Below, piece after piece: positions 44,907 through 58,177 of a stretch of 64,000 nt of DNA. The stretch lies in contig NC_134161.1 of assembly GCF_033958435.1 (NCBI RefSeq), positions 1,302,001-1,366,000 on the forward strand, read 5' to 3'. Origin of the DNA: Carettochelys insculpta (taxonomy: Eukaryota; Chordata; Testudines; Carettochelyidae). The notes under the pieces are model-generated. The model did not search any database. It was not told the DNA's origin and saw only the letters and a list, made by a program, of their open reading frames with translations. Every line of letters begins with the position of its first letter. The stretch's first letter is position 1. The translations under genes were made by a program, and so were the position numbers.

Positions 44907-46815
44907 GGGCTGTGTCTACATTATGAGATAAATTTGAATTTAAAGCAGTTCACTCAATATTACCATGTGACTGTCTTCACTTTAAATACCCTTAGATCGA
45001 CTTAGGGAGCACTAATATTGAGATTACAATATCATCGGTACCTGACAAGTATAACGTCAAGCTCAAATTCAAAAGTTTGATTAAAGGGCAGCGTGGAAGC
45101 ACTACTTCTTAAAATCGAATTTATTAGCCTCCAGAGGTGGCCCACAATGCCCCTCAGTGCTGTGCTCTGGATGCTGCTCTCCAGGTGCGCAGGAAGTAGG
45201 TAACAGGAACACCATGAATTTCAAATTGGGACCAGCAAGCCTGTGGCTGTGGGCTCATGTTTGTATGAGAGCCTCAGAAACGCTTGTCTTTCTTCGCTAT
45301 TAGCCCTGTGAGCGCATCTACCCGTTACAAATAGCCCCTGCACAGAGCTCGAGGTTCTGTTTCTACACTTGGTAGTTTTTTTTCAGCGCTGCCTGGCACC
45401 AGCTGCTGCCCCACCGCACCATGTGGCAACAAGGCTGTTGTGGGGGTCATGCTTGCATAAGATGCTGAGAAACTTCTCAGCGGTTTACACTTGTGCATGA
45501 ACCCCTTCTCCTCCCCCACAAGCACCACGCACTCTATCCCACTCCCAGCCACATCATGTGGTTAGCTCCCAACTCAATAAAAGGATGCGCCTGCCACTGG
45601 GGGCTGACCATGCTGCCAGGCAGCACCATGTCCTAGCTTGTGCACATTTAGGGCTGCAAGGGTGGGAAAGAATTTCGGGGACTTGCAGCATGAGCCAAGG
45701 GGAAGTCTCCCTGGCAACTAAGATATTTGGGGGTTTGCAGCCACCGGGGGGAAGTTTCCCCCAGAGGCTAAGATACTCAGGGGTGGGAGGGGAGAGACCA
45801 CTTCAGCTACTTCAACATTCCAAACGGCTCTGCAACTGCAGACCACAGCACCTGCCCCCCAGCCAAAAATATTTTCAGGAGCTTGCTGTCCATTGCAGAC
45901 ACCTGCTGGTTTGATGTTTCTCTTCTAAAATCTTTTTTGCTAACAGCTCCTATCTGTCTTCATGCTTTGACCCCCTCAGAAACACAGGGGGTAGGGGCTA
46001 GTTGGGATTCCTGTTTCCGTTATAAGTTTAGTGTATGATATTTCACTGCCATCACCCGTGTTTGCCATGTCTGTGTAGTGAAGAGGGAAGTCAAACATCT
46101 TTTTTTCCCTAGACTTTTCTATCCTCATTCTTCTAACTGAGAATATAGTCTGGGTTCCTGTATTATTTTCAGGGATCAGATGCAATCATGGGGTGAGAGG
46201 ACACTCAGTGGATGGCCAGTTGAGAACACAGCCTGTGCACAGAAGCCATATAGTGCACCAGAAAGCCAAAGACTCTCCCCTCAGCAACTCTTTTTTTTCC
46301 AAAAACTTTCCTAACTTCTTTCTGCAAGATTTTCAAGGTCCCTATATTATTTTCAGGGATTGGATGCAATCATGGGAGGCAGGGAGTGGGGAACACTCAG
46401 TGGACGGCCAGCTGAGAATTCAGCAATAGAAGACAGACACTTCTGGAAACGTTTTTTTTTTGTATTTTTTTTTTTTTTGGCCATCTCTGTGGACACCATG
46501 CTCTTCCTTCCTTCCAACAGGAAAAATGAACATTTGCCTGCCATGTGAGGGGAATGAGGAAAATGAACTGTGGGAAGATGATCTTGAAGACCAGCGGGCA
46601 TAACTAGAATGCTATGAGGATGAGGAAACCGTGGGATAGGTTCCCACAATGCACGACTACAACAGTCAATGTTTGCCAGTTGAATGTGGCAGCAATAAGT
46701 TGAATTTGTGAGGAGCCAGCGAGGAAGTAAAGATGGTCAAATTCGAATTTATAAATTCCAGAATTACAAAATCAATATTTAAAGATTCAAATTTATCTTG
46801 TAGTGTAGATGCAGT
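44907..46815. mobile_element. Non-autonomous Harbinger-type element, 1.9 kb
   Basis: Ends GGGCTGTGTCTACATTATG and, inverted from the right, ACTGCATCTACACTACAAG; both continue with AGATAAATTTGAAT. Flanked by CTT on each side (44904-44906, 46816-46818). The sub-terminal phrase GTGGGATAGGTTCCCACAAT is shared with the autonomous copy near 11035. No transposase is recognised, and an internal duplication is present. Confidence 0.7.
46110..46440 (+). repeat. Internal tandem duplication, about 184 bp period
   Basis: TATTATTTTCAGGGATYRGA, TGCAATCATGG and ACACTCAGTGGAYGGCCAG occur near 46160-46220 and again near 46345-46412. Confidence 0.75.
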
Positions 46816-47963
46816 CTTGGAAGTAAAGGCAGACAGCTACAGGCAAAGAATTTTTTAATCTATTAGCAATATGCTGTAAAGCTAGAATGAAGAAAAAAGC
46901 ATGAGAATGGAACACCAATGGACAAAAACCCTGAGGAAAACAGACTGGATAGGTTTCAATGCTGGAGAACTCTACTCCATGCAGAACCCACTGATAACTA
47001 TGGCATAATGGAAATGCAGCGCTGCAAATATTTGACCTGATGACCACTTTGTAAGATTTAAAAAAAACCACACCCTACACCTCATTTGGCAGTCTCTCAA
47101 CCTTCCCTCTGACTATTCTCAATATTCCAATCTGCATTGTACCCAGAAAGACTATGAACACAATAGTTCATAACCTACAGCTCGAGAACCATTGACATAG
47201 AAACTGTAGACAGACAAAAACACAGTCTTTACTAGCACAGTTTAAGTCATAGTGGACAGAGCTAAAAAAAACACAAAACATTTCCAGACTAAATAGCACC
47301 CATGCTTCAAGAACTCAACTTCCAAAGAGCTGTTTTAAAACTAATGAGAAAGGAGGTCTTATTGACTTTTACTCTGATACAATCCAGTGTGGCTTGCCCA
47401 TCAGGAAACTATGCAAAAACCTTACCACAACACAAAATACTTTCAGTAAATTCACAAAACTATTTGAAAGAAAAAAGAAATAAGTACAAAGATGTATTTA
47501 CATTATTCAACACAAGACTATGCCTAACCACAAAGACAAAGAAATTCAGAATTTAAGCTAAAATAATACTGTCTACCAAACCAAGACAGCCTAGCAATTG
47601 TAGCACATATGGTTTGCATAGTCATTCTCTGTTGGTAGACCATTTCAAGTCCCAAATAGGGTGAGACACCTAAAAACATTAAACATTGTGTTATCAGAAC
47701 ACACTTATAGGGTAGAAATTCCCATGCAGGCCATGATATTCTGCTAAGAACCACTGCTCTAAATCTGAGTCTGGAAACAAGTCCTACACCTGTTAGCAAA
47801 ATTTCTTGCCAACAAGTGGTTGTGTCAGAATAGGACAACTTGCCCTTGTGACGACAGGGAACTGTTTTTGGTTTTGTGCTGTCAAGTGTCTGGCAAATAG
47901 GATTTGTACTCCCCATCCTTTTGCATTTAAGTCTTCTTTGCTTTTGTGACCAGTCTGGGGTAA

Positions 47964-47985
47964 TTTGTTTGTTTGTTTGTTTGTG
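47964..47985 (+). repeat. (GTTT)n microsatellite
   Basis: About five GTTT units. Confidence 0.9.
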
Positions 47986-48189
47986 TTGCCGGTGTATCCG
48001 TAAGGAGGGGGACCCCTTCCAATATGGACACCTTCCAATATCAGAGTACAGAAATTGTGTAAAGTGTAAATAGGCTCACAGGATTAAGTTTTTTCTTCTG
48101 TTGTAAAATTGAGTAATTTATAAAGGTAACTTCAATATAGAGAAGTAAAATGTATTTAAAATTGTCTGCTAAGTGTTATGCCCAGGCAG

Positions 48190-50330
48190 GACTACAGGGA
48201 TCTGGTGAGTCAAATATGTAAGTTAGATGAAGAGTTTAATACCCATCTGCTAACTGCTCTCAGTCTTAAAAGGTTAACCTAGACTATCCCCGTCCTGCCA
48301 TAGCAGAGGCAGGAATAGAGGGGGTCATCCAAGACACACTAATGGAAGCAGTCCTCATTAAGGGACAGAGCCCCCTTCAATAGCCCAAATTTGGCCAGTT
48401 CTAAAAAAATGGAAAGTCCTGGTGGCTTACTTTAGATTATAAAAAATAAATGCAGCAGCCCCTGCCCTGACTCCTGTAGTCACCTACTGCCTAATGTTCT
48501 ACCCCGAATACAAGAAACAAAGAAAGCGAACTGTTTGCTAAAAGTTCACGGCAAGAGTGTAGTGACCAGAGAAAAGGAGGCAGTAAGACCAGGCAAAATT
48601 ATTCAAATCCCTGGAGTAATACTTAAAATATCTAATAAAATGTCAGTTTGGGGAATAAGCAAACAACTTTAAGGAAAGAATAAAAAGACTTTGCAGAGTC
48701 TGGAAGAAACTAAGCAGTAAAACACTGTTGAAATGGTATAGAAAGAGACTTCTCAGTTTCTTTGCAGCCATTCTGGAGGAAAAATGGACCTCTCCCCTCC
48801 CCCGCCCTTTTCCCCCCCCCTCCAAAGGAGCGTCTGTAAATAAGCCAGGCAAAAAGATAAATTTAATTTAAATCTGGATAATTCAGTATAATTTGCTAAA
48901 AGACAACAAGGGGTTTCTATTGAAATGTAACTGCTCCAAATGTATAAAAGGGAATGTAAATTATGTGGAGCACTGTAAAATTAGTTAAAGTAGTGTAAGG
49001 GTTGTTAAGGAAAAAAAACAAATGTATACACTTAAAAGGAGTAAACTTGTAATAAGGTCCAATATATATAATTTTCTCTTAATAAAAGAAAAGCCTTTAA
49101 GCAATGTTAAAAATGGTAACTGGAAACATCCATCACAACAAAAAGGTCACTTTAAATAAGCCCAAAGATTAGCACAACAAAAAAACCATTACAAACCTGG
49201 TCTGCCGAACAAAAAAGAAAACTAAAAAAATCACCACCGAACTCAGCTAGACGATAACAGCATCTCAGATTGGGGGATCTGGTAATGTGTCACATTTATC
49301 CAGAGATGGGGACCTTTTGGAGGCACCAAAATCAGTTAAAGATGTTTAAACCAGCAATTGCAAACACTAATAATGTTTCTCCAGCCTCCCCAGGTACTCA
49401 AGGAGGATCAATGACCAATCAAAGTCATTCCTGTTGATGCTCCTGCTGCCCCTACGGTACATGACAGAGAAAGCGAAAAGCATGCCAGTGAAAGGGAGGA
49501 CTGAACAAGGGACACTAACCGCCTCCATTGGGGTTGCTTTGCTTTAGCTGTTACACTAACAAAACACTTTACTTTTGCAGAACTCACACACTAACCCTTA
49601 TAAAGATCTGGCCAGAGGTAAAGGCCAACCTGTGGCTGGGACGTGGACCAGTAGGTTATAAAAAGGTTTACATAAACGCACACAACAACAGAGAAACTAG
49701 TAACGGTACCATTTCCATAATTGCCAAATGTCTCATCATTCGCTGTTGTCAGATACCAAAGGCTGTGGGCCCAGATGGGAACGCATGACAGGAATCTTGG
49801 GGTTGCATTGGCCCTCCATTCCAAAGAGAAGAGACACTCAGACCCTGCTGCGGTCCTATTAGAGGAACAGTAACCCCAATAAATGCCACAAGCCTCCAAA
49901 TTACCGACAGAGAGAGGCAATTGCACACTAACAGTGAGGGTAACTTCAAGGCCTTGGGCTACCCCTCATTTAAACATAATTACTTTGTATATTGCAACAA
50001 CAAAGGAACCAAGAGAAACACACAGTCCTCAGTGCTGGAATTTGTGTGGGATATTGTGAGGGAGAAGCCAAATACCAGCACCAAATTATGTGTCAACTAC
50101 ACCAGCATGGTGCCTGTACAAGTAGGGCCTACTGACTCCTACTGGGGCTTACGACCTAAAGCCCAAACAGAAGGAATCCCAGAGACATGGCAATCATTCA
50201 TCAAGCCACGGCCCACTCTAAGGTGCCCTCAGTTAGAAACCATCAACCAAGTCATAAAGGATAGGGCAGAACTCTGTGACTGTGTGCCACGTCCTGAGCA
50301 AACCCGTTCCAGAATCAGGAATCGTGACAA
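48190..50330 (+). mobile_element. Possible decayed endogenous retrovirus remnant
   Basis: 48290-48600 reads, with stops, somewhat like a retroviral pol segment. 49560-50330 reads like an envelope surface region, with N-x-S/T sites and paired Cys residues; the longest open part starts at 49921. Several stops and frame changes interrupt it (for example near 49785), and no LTRs, primer-binding site or gag were found. Sequence after 50332 belongs to another repeat. Assignment is weak. Confidence 0.35.
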
Positions 50331-50331
50331 G

Positions 50332-50622
50332 GTGACCATCTGTCCCATATTGGGTGGGATGGTTCCATATTTGTATTTTTTAAAAGGGATGAATTGTCCC
50401 ATATTTGGGCCCTCCGGTGGCTGGGGGGTGGGGGGGGGAAGACCACTGGTGGCTGCCACTTCCCTGGGGCACTGTGGGGGGAGCGCCAGTGGTTGCCACC
50501 TCCAAGGCTCTGAGGGTGGAATACCGGCTTCCCAGGGCTTGGTGGAAGTGGGAGGAGCCACTCCTTCCCTCCATATCTCCCTGTCCCTGATTGCCCTTAC
50601 TAGTAACGATAGGACCAGGGTT
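50332..50622. mobile_element. MITE-like repeat with GGTGACC / GGTTACC ends
   Basis: Left GGTGACCATCTGTCCCATAT and right GACCAGGGTTACCAG, with a G-rich core. It resembles a common amniote repeat with terminal 'GGTGACCA' text. It extends the preceding open frame by chance. Confidence 0.45.
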
Positions 50623-51355
50623 ACCAGTCCTCACCTCGGTGGTGTTCCACACCTATAAGGTCAAGGTGCATATTGCCATAGAGGGCGTGGGCCTTGTTTC
50701 CAGACTCAAATTTAGAGCAGTGGTTCTCAGCAGAATATCATGGCCTGTATAGGAATGTCTACCCTACACCACTCAGTGTGTTGTTTTTAGATAATATTAA
50801 AAATCTAATTGTAAACACATGAAACACTCTTGTAATGTTCTGAGAAGGAAAAAGCCAAAACTGTATATATCCAGCCTGTACACATCCTACCCATCAAAAA
50901 ATGCTGAGGACAACTCCTCAAAGAGCTCCTTTTGTCCCACTAGAAATCCTTGTGAAATTCCATCGCTGATGGAAACATCCTGATACTAACCTTCATTTAC
51001 AACTCTCTCCTACCACTGGAAAAAAAAAAATCATAAACATTACTAAGAAGCAAAATGTAACATAGCACACCATGCTGCTCTGGAGTAAATGTTTTCACCC
51101 ACCTACTGCTGAACCACATGAATAGTTCATACCTTTACTCATTTTTTGATTCAGAAAAGGTGAACACCATAGGTTTCTAATTTCATATGAGCAACAAATC
51201 CCATAAAAGCTGCCTTTGAATCAGATTTCGCAACGTATCCAATCTTAAAGTCAGATTCTCTAGACTCTGAATCAGATACCTATTTGGCCATTGCTCCTTT
51301 CTTGACAGTGAGCCAAGAATCTTACCTTGTAAAAATCCAGCACACATGTTACTGG

Positions 51356-51490
51356 CAGTATTCCCTGTAAGATGAGTGCTTAGGCGGCCACCCAGCTGAT
51401 TAGCAGAGCTCCCACAGCTGGCAACAGGTGTTTCTACTGGTGGTGCACAACAGCACGTGCCTTGCTGCAAATGAAATTTATTCCACCCCT
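51356..51490. repeat. AGTGYTCCCT-family repeat, second copy
   Basis: CAGTATTCCCTGTAA, GGCCACCCAGCTGATTAGCA and TTTCTACTGGTGGTGCACA are shared with the copies at 20790 and 52206. Confidence 0.65.
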
Positions 51491-51978
51491 GGATTTTAAA
51501 AACTCGTGGGAATGCCAGTTACAAGCCAACCATAAACCCTACAACCTCAGTGTTCTGATATAGATGGCAAATGCTAATACCTTCTCAGCACTCACCTCCA
51601 AGGGCAGAAATCTGTCCACCTCAGGCTGAGATTTCAGACTCCATAAGCTACACTGCATTCAAGACCAAAACACATGCAGTGGGGAGAAGACAAGGAAAAA
51701 CACCAGGAAATACTGTTGTGACTCAAAATGCAGTCCTCTTCTCAGAGTCAGTACTGTAATGGTGCCCCCACTATGATGCTGCACGTGCTACCACTTAGCC
51801 AAATCCAACTTTACACTTCACTTAGCCAAACAAAAAGCTTTATCTAATTCTTGACCTTCCTCCCCAACCCCTCTACTCTCTGATTTGCTCACCTTGATTT
51901 TTTTTCTGATTTGTCCTTCCTTGATTACTGTTTTTGGTTCTCTGTGCCTTAAATATTGAGTCTGTTCTGGTATGGCTA

Positions 51979-52106
51979 TGGTCTGAAGAAGTGGGTCTGT
52001 CCCATGAAAGCTCACCTAATGAATTATTTTGCTAGTTTTTAAAGTGCTACTTGACTGCTTTTGTGTTTTGATAGTGTATAGACTAGCACGGCTCCCTCTC
52101 TGTTTC
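51979..52106 (+). mobile_element. GGGGTAGCC-family retroelement, diverged copy
   Basis: GGTCTGAAGAAGTGGGTCTG, TCCCATGAAAGCTC and, near the end, TAGACTAGCACGGCTCCCTC. A different subfamily, in which position 7 of CUGANGA is A instead of U. Confidence 0.75.
51983..52012 (+). ncRNA. Hammerhead-like core, CUGAAGA variant
   Basis: CTGAAGA, A, GTGGG-TCTGT-CCCAT, GAAA, GCTC. The stem closes with a G/T wobble. The N7 change is allowed in the hammerhead consensus. Helix III is less clear than in the other copies. Confidence 0.3.
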
Positions 52107-52205
52107 TATTCACTTATCCAAGTTTTCCGACATGTAATTTTAACTGGATGCATTAGTCTTCATTTCACCCCCACCGTTTTTTAAAAGTTACTATGCAGTG
52201 TGACC

Positions 52206-52392
52206 AGCGTTCCCTGTACACTGAGTGGCCATGGAGGAGAGAGTCCAATGCCACCCAGCTGAGCGCACACAGATAGGTTTTTTGTTTCTACTGGTGGTGC
52301 ACATTTGTACATGCCTCAGTGCACACAAAAATTATTCCAAACAAGGATGGAAAAAACCCACACGTGGATGGAAAAGATTAGAGGGAAGAGTG
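52206..52392. repeat. AGTGYTCCCT-family repeat, third copy
   Basis: AGCGTTCCCTGTACAC to GATTAGAGGGAAGAG with GCCACCCAGCTGAGC and CTACTGGTGGTGCACATTTG inside. Ends are short inverted repeats. Confidence 0.7.
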
Positions 52393-54455
52393 AACATGAC
52401 TGCCATAAATGGCTACCATGTATTTCAAGTAAGGACAAGGAGTTCCTTAGGCACAAATACTTTGCAATCCTTAATAAACATGCGGTGGGGGGAGTGTGGG
52501 GAGAGGAGTGTGAGCAGAAATGACCAATTTGGGGTTTTTCTAAATTGCCCTTATCATCATCACCCTTTTGCTGAATTCCTAAGCCTGGCCATCAAAAATA
52601 ATTAATTTCATTTCATTTTCAGAAGACCAACCAGACCCTAAAACTATTGAATTTGTCCTAGAAAACTACTCCAATGAAGAAGGGAGAACATGAAACACTA
52701 CAAACCACTAAGGGCAATTACTGAAATATACTGACATTCAAATCTGCTTTGTGTTTCTCAATCCCTTGTTTTGGGCATTCTTTCTGAGTTGGTGTTATCT
52801 TCCTTGTTACCAGAAAGAGGACAAAAAGAAACGTGATACAGATTTTAAAGCCAGAACTAGTAAGAACAATATTAGGAAACATCTATGAGCATCCAGTGTA
52901 TTAAAAGAGGAAGGCAATAATTCTTCTCCTTGGGGAATTTATTCTGCAACGCAAAAGACCACAGTTGCCAGCACATTTCCCCTTCACAGCAGTATATATG
53001 AAGTTCTTGTACTTTTGACCAATGTTTACCTCTTTGCACTTCTACTGTATATATGCTGGGAATCTCTGAAGATGGGGCTTCAGAAAAAAAGAAGAGAGGG
53101 CAACTTTAAATGCCTATTAAAATTCCTAAGTTCTCTTCTTTCTGGTAGAAAAGAAGGTCAACCTAAGTGTTTAAGAATATTTATTTGGAGACCAAAGATT
53201 CAGAGTACCCAGACTGTAGTTTAATAAAATCTCAGACAACTTTTATTCCTGAGAAAACCACAAGTTTTCAGAGGCCAACCCTTTATATTACATTCAAAGT
53301 TTGAAATGTAATCAACAAGAAAAACAGCAGAATTCCTGTGTTAACAGATAATTTGCACACGTACTTGCACAATGTTGGTATATTTGTTTAGTTTTGAAAA
53401 TCATTTCCAATAATATTCAACTTAAAGATTTTTATTTATAAACTTATGGTTGCAGGCACGTATCAGTCACTTGACTACATATTAGCTAAAATTCATGAAA
53501 GATAGCAACACATCTCTAATATTAGAAATGCAGAGTTAAGATTACACTTCTCAAGTAAGAGACACAAACTAGTTTAACAGCCCCTGTTGTGAACCAGCCT
53601 ACTACAGTCCCTTCCATGAATGGAGAGTATCAATAGCATACACCACAGCAAATGGGTTTATAACTTATTTTTAACCAGAAACATTTTTTCCAATACTAAG
53701 TGTGACTATATCTCCTCATATTAAGTTTTTTTTCTTTTAAGTTAAGAGCTCTAATGGGATGATCCAGGAATACAGTAACTACATATGGAGACACGCTAGC
53801 TCTGTGTCTAATGATACTTGAATAACTGGCTGGCACATACAATCACTCAACCAAATTTTGTGAGGCGCTGAATGCATTCAGCACCTGATTGGATTAAGGT
53901 CCTTAATAAAAAAGGATCGCCTTCAGTGTCTGTGCTATCTGACAAAAAGTCCTATAAAATTCTCGTATGAATGACAAAAAATCCTCAAGCAATCCAACCA
54001 CCACACAATTAAACTTAATGCATTACATATATTTTTAAATCAAAGAAAAATAAAAATGTTACAAATGAAAAAATATATTTCCTACTTCTCCCAGCCCCAA
54101 ACATTGTTTCTGGGGCCAAGTTAAGGATTTACTTGAGAGGTACAATTAACTTCTTGTTACATGGGTTTCTAGTTGCTCCCATCCTGAAGGTTTTGAAATG
54201 TGTGTATTCCAACTCATGACCCACATGAGCAATTTTTGCTTTACCTTAGTTCCCTGCTAGTTCTAACACAGGACTGATCAGAAGATTAAGATTAGGAAAG
54301 GGAGAAACTGCTTAGCCCTTTCCCTCATTTCTAGAGAAGGGGTACCCATCTCCCGCGTCCTTTAATAACTGGGTACCACGAGGGTAAATAAATCAACTTC
54401 CTAGTATATCTGAAGTCTCATCAAAGACTCCCAAGACAATTTCTTTGAACACTAA

Positions 54456-54765
54456 GGCCGTGTCTACACTTACTAAAAACTTCGAAATGGCCACGCTAAT
54501 GGCCAAATCGAAGAATACTGATGAGGCGCTGAAATGCATATTCAGCTGATAGGAATAAAGGGGATTTCGATGTTGGCAGGGTTCTTTTGAAAAGGACCCC
54601 CATGTAGATGAGCCCCAGGCAAGCGAACCACGGCACTTTCAAGGTGCCGTGGCCAGCGGCATGCTAATGAGGGGCTGAATATGCATTTCAGCGCCTCAGT
54701 ATTATTCTTTGATTTGGTCATTAGCACGGCCATTTCGAAGTTTTTTCATAAGTGTAGACATGGCC
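54456..54765. mobile_element. MITE with TAA target duplication, 310 bp
   Basis: Ends GGCCGTGTCTACACTTACT and, inverted, GGCCATGTCTACACTTATG, both followed by an AACTTCGAAATGGCC phrase. TAA flanks both sides (54453-54455, 54766-54768), a Harbinger-type duplication. The centre has a GTGCCGTGG-type GC hairpin. Confidence 0.85.
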
Positions 54766-55989
54766 TAAGAGATATGCCCCCAAATTCTGCAGCTCTTCAA
54801 AAGAGCTAAAAGCTCAAGGGGTATATAGGGAAGAGGAGCTATAAGGTGCCCATCTGGGGGCTGGGCTTTCAAGTGAGCTCTGTGAGGAGTAGAGAACTGA
54901 GTAAATAAGCTGAGACCCTCCTGGGGCTCACCAAAAGACAGCCAGGCTGTTACAAACTGGAGAAGACACACTGGATGAAAGAGGGAAGAAAGTTTAAGCG
55001 CTCTCCCTTGTCTTCCTGGAATGACTTCCTTGACCTAACACACGTCTCTCTATCATCAGTCATGGAATCTTTGGTTCAAAAGGCAGAATGGATTATGAAG
55101 GGGGTGGAGACAAGCGTCTTGCTGGCGAATAATGGAACAAAGCCAGAAAGATAGTGGTTGAAATGAGGCAGCAGAGCTGAGGACATAGCAGAAGGCAAAG
55201 GACTCCTAGAGCCCAGTCCACAGGGAAAAGGGAGAAAAGGATTACAGATTCCCTGTGTCCTCTTCCTGAACAGCTTTGCCTCACTCTTCGGGTTTCTAAC
55301 AGAGGGGTGCAGGGAAAGGAGCAGATGCCCTGGTTAAAAAAAAAAAAAGAGGGGACAACTAGAAAAAAAGCTATCACAGTGAGGAGGAAGCACTCAAGTG
55401 TGCAGCAAGAAAAGATAGGGAAAAAGAAATAACTAGTATTTTCTACCTTCTCCAAATGAGATTTTTTAAGAAAAGAACATCCCTTTCTCTGGGCTGCAGA
55501 AGAACATGAAAGAAAGTCTCTGAGGAAAGGGGATAAGTAAGTGAGAACTTGGCTGACAGAGGGAGATGTGATGGGGAGCATCCAATTTTCTTCATATTTT
55601 GTAGAAATACTGTACCTCAGCCCCAGCTGTACCAGCCATTCTAAAGCAGATATCACTCTTCTGAGGGCATTGGGGGGAAGAGGAGCGTAACAAAAAAATT
55701 CTATAACATAAACGCAGTTGCAACCTTAGCTATGGAATGACATCTGCCTCTCTATAATTCAATTAACTTTGACTGTTCATAATGTTTCCATTCATTCTCT
55801 TACCAGGCATTCTGTGACAACTTTATAATCTGCAACTCATAATACAACAAACTGGAACAATTCCTACAACTACGCACCACATCAATTTCACACGATTTTT
55901 AAGTTCCAAGTTCTGTTAACCCAGTTCTCTGAAAGGATGAACTGCAATAAAAGCCCTTTCATCTACCACTTCACCAACCAGCTTCTTCA

Positions 55990-56580
55990 AGCAGCATAGA
56001 ATATCCAGTTTATAGTATGGCTGGGGCAGCGGATGAACTGTGGGGCACTCTGGGAGGGAGTTTAGGTCTGGGAAGAGGCTTGGGGCACAGAAGGGGCTCC
56101 AGGTGCTGGATGGGAGGAGACGTTTACCTCCAGCAGCTCTCAAAATCAGCTTCGTGGCCCTGCTGTTCCTGGTGGGAGGTGCAGTCAGATGACTCTGCAG
56201 ACTGCCTCTGTCCTTCCTCCCTGAGCACTGATTCCTAGGCTTCCAGACCACTGGTCAGTAACCGCAGCCAATGAGAGCTGCTGAAAGCAGCGCCTGCTGA
56301 CAGAAGCAACATGCTTGCTTGCAGCAGTGCTCCCTGGCTGTGATTCTGACAGGAGCAACAATAACATGAAGCTTCCAGGGGCTAATGGAAGTGAGCAGCC
56401 CCCCCATCCAGCACCCCAAAACCCTCCTTTGACCCAATACCCTCCTGGGCCCAAATACCTTCCCAGAGTCTATACCCATGAGACCCTCCCGTACTCCAAA
56501 ACAGATCCCAAACCCCACACTCTAAACCCCGCCCTCTTAGTTAAGGAGCATTTTTAAATTTATTGGTGCCCCACACTCCT
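55990..56580. repeat. GC-rich interspersed repeat
   Basis: GC-rich core with GGGGCACTCTGGGAGGGAG, then a C-rich stretch (ACCCAATACCCTCCTGGGCC) ending near CCCCACACTCCTCC. Overlapping ORFs on both strands; no gene supported. Confidence 0.4.
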
Positions 56581-57289
56581 CCAGTATGCTGGAAAAAAGC
56601 TTATGCTAAAATTCCAGATTTGACTGAACATTCTGGAGATTATTTTTCTTTCTTATTTCATAGCAGGCAGTTATTAGAATTGCCTACTGGAGGACCTTCA
56701 ATGAACAGGTTCTCTTCACAACTACTTCTTTCTTCTCTGTTTGTGCTTGAAGGAGGTGTGGCCACATCAGTGAATCATGCTTGTAAATGCCTGGTTCATG
56801 ACAACAATACTACTGACAAACAAGAAGTAATAAATCTATCAAGGTAGCCTGGTAACTGCCCAGAGATGAAAGTACCAAGACAGAGGTTGAAATCCCAACA
56901 TGCACATGGAAGGCTAAAAGGATAAATTAGTTAAAGATACAACAGGTATTGACATTCCACTGTGAGGAGATGAACACAATCACTCATTAACCAAATGCAA
57001 GTTATCATAACATGTAACAGAACGATTAAAAATCTGATTTTGAACATGACCTCATTAACCTGAGAAAGCATAATGTAACACAGGAAGATCACTCAGGAAA
57101 ATAAATAGAAGGACTGGATCAAGGCAAGCCATAGGCTGTCTCTGGACAGCAAGCTCTGCCTGCTCCTTTTCCCACTCAACTGAGAGAAGAGCTGCAAAGG
57201 GAAGCTCTCTCTGCACGCTTGCGTGCAGGCTTCGGCCCTGCATGGTATGGAATCACAGCAATGGGAGGGGTAGGGGGCAGTGTCTGCAA

Positions 57290-57855
57290 ATGCAAGGCAG
57301 TGCAGAGCCACCATTCCCCGCCCTGGCAGCTGCAACAGGTAGGAATCTCAATTCCCAGCCTGCTCCTGCACCTTGCCTCCTGCCCAGACCCCCACCCCCA
57401 CTCTGCTCCTGCACCCCTCCTCTCACCCCCACACCATCCAAAAACCAGATCTGCATCCACCCAGCCCACTCCCACACACTACCTCCCACCCAGTGCCTGA
57501 ACACCATCCAAGCCCACTCCCATATCCTCCCTCCCACCAGACCCATTGCAGCCCACTCCCTGGCAGCCCCTTCTTGAACACTGACTCCTCATTTTTGCCC
57601 CCACTCCAGCATCTAGGAGTGGTTCCACAAAATTAACTAGCCCCAGGCCCCCATAGGGCCTGAGTCTTGTCCCCTCCTCCCCGCTTGAGGCTGGAGCTTG
57701 AGGGGAGCGTCTCTTTTCTGCTTCTCAGCCGTGGGCCATATCTGGGAGGAGGAATTTTTTGTTTTTGTATTGTTTCTCACTTGTGTGGGTCTCCTGACTG
57801 TTTTTTCTGTTGGTCAGTGGTCCCTGACCCAAAAAGGTTCCCACCCCAATCTAGA
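57290..57855. repeat. C-rich interspersed repeat, second copy
   Basis: CAGCCTGCTCCTGCACC, CCTCCTGCCCAGACCCCC and the right end GGTCAGTGGTCCCTGACC, AAAAAGGTTCCCACCCC match the order of 1-540. Confidence 0.6.
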
Positions 57856-58177
57856 TTGTATTGGTTAAAGTCCTGACTTAATGGACAAAGGCTTTTTACT
57901 ACAAGCAGTGTATTTCAACTACAATTATGTTCCAATTGCGATATGGTGACCACTTTAGTAAGACTTTGTAGCCACATTACACTTTCCTAAAGTTGTTCTA
58001 TCCAAAAATTTAATACGGAATTCTGATTTTTAAAATGATATTTGACTGGAAAGCTCTCCTGAAAATACTAATTCCAGTGGTGTCTCAGTTTTGGAGCATG
58101 ATATGGATTCTTAGAAGAAAACAATCATTTTCATCAAAATTGTCAGGCAGAATCACTAGAAATAAGATTGGAAATAG

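Noticed and set aside
49921..50658. 245-codon open frame on the plus strand as a host gene
   Set aside because: The first part sits in a decayed retrovirus-like stretch and the rest runs into a separate G-rich repeat; there is no splice context or recognised domain.
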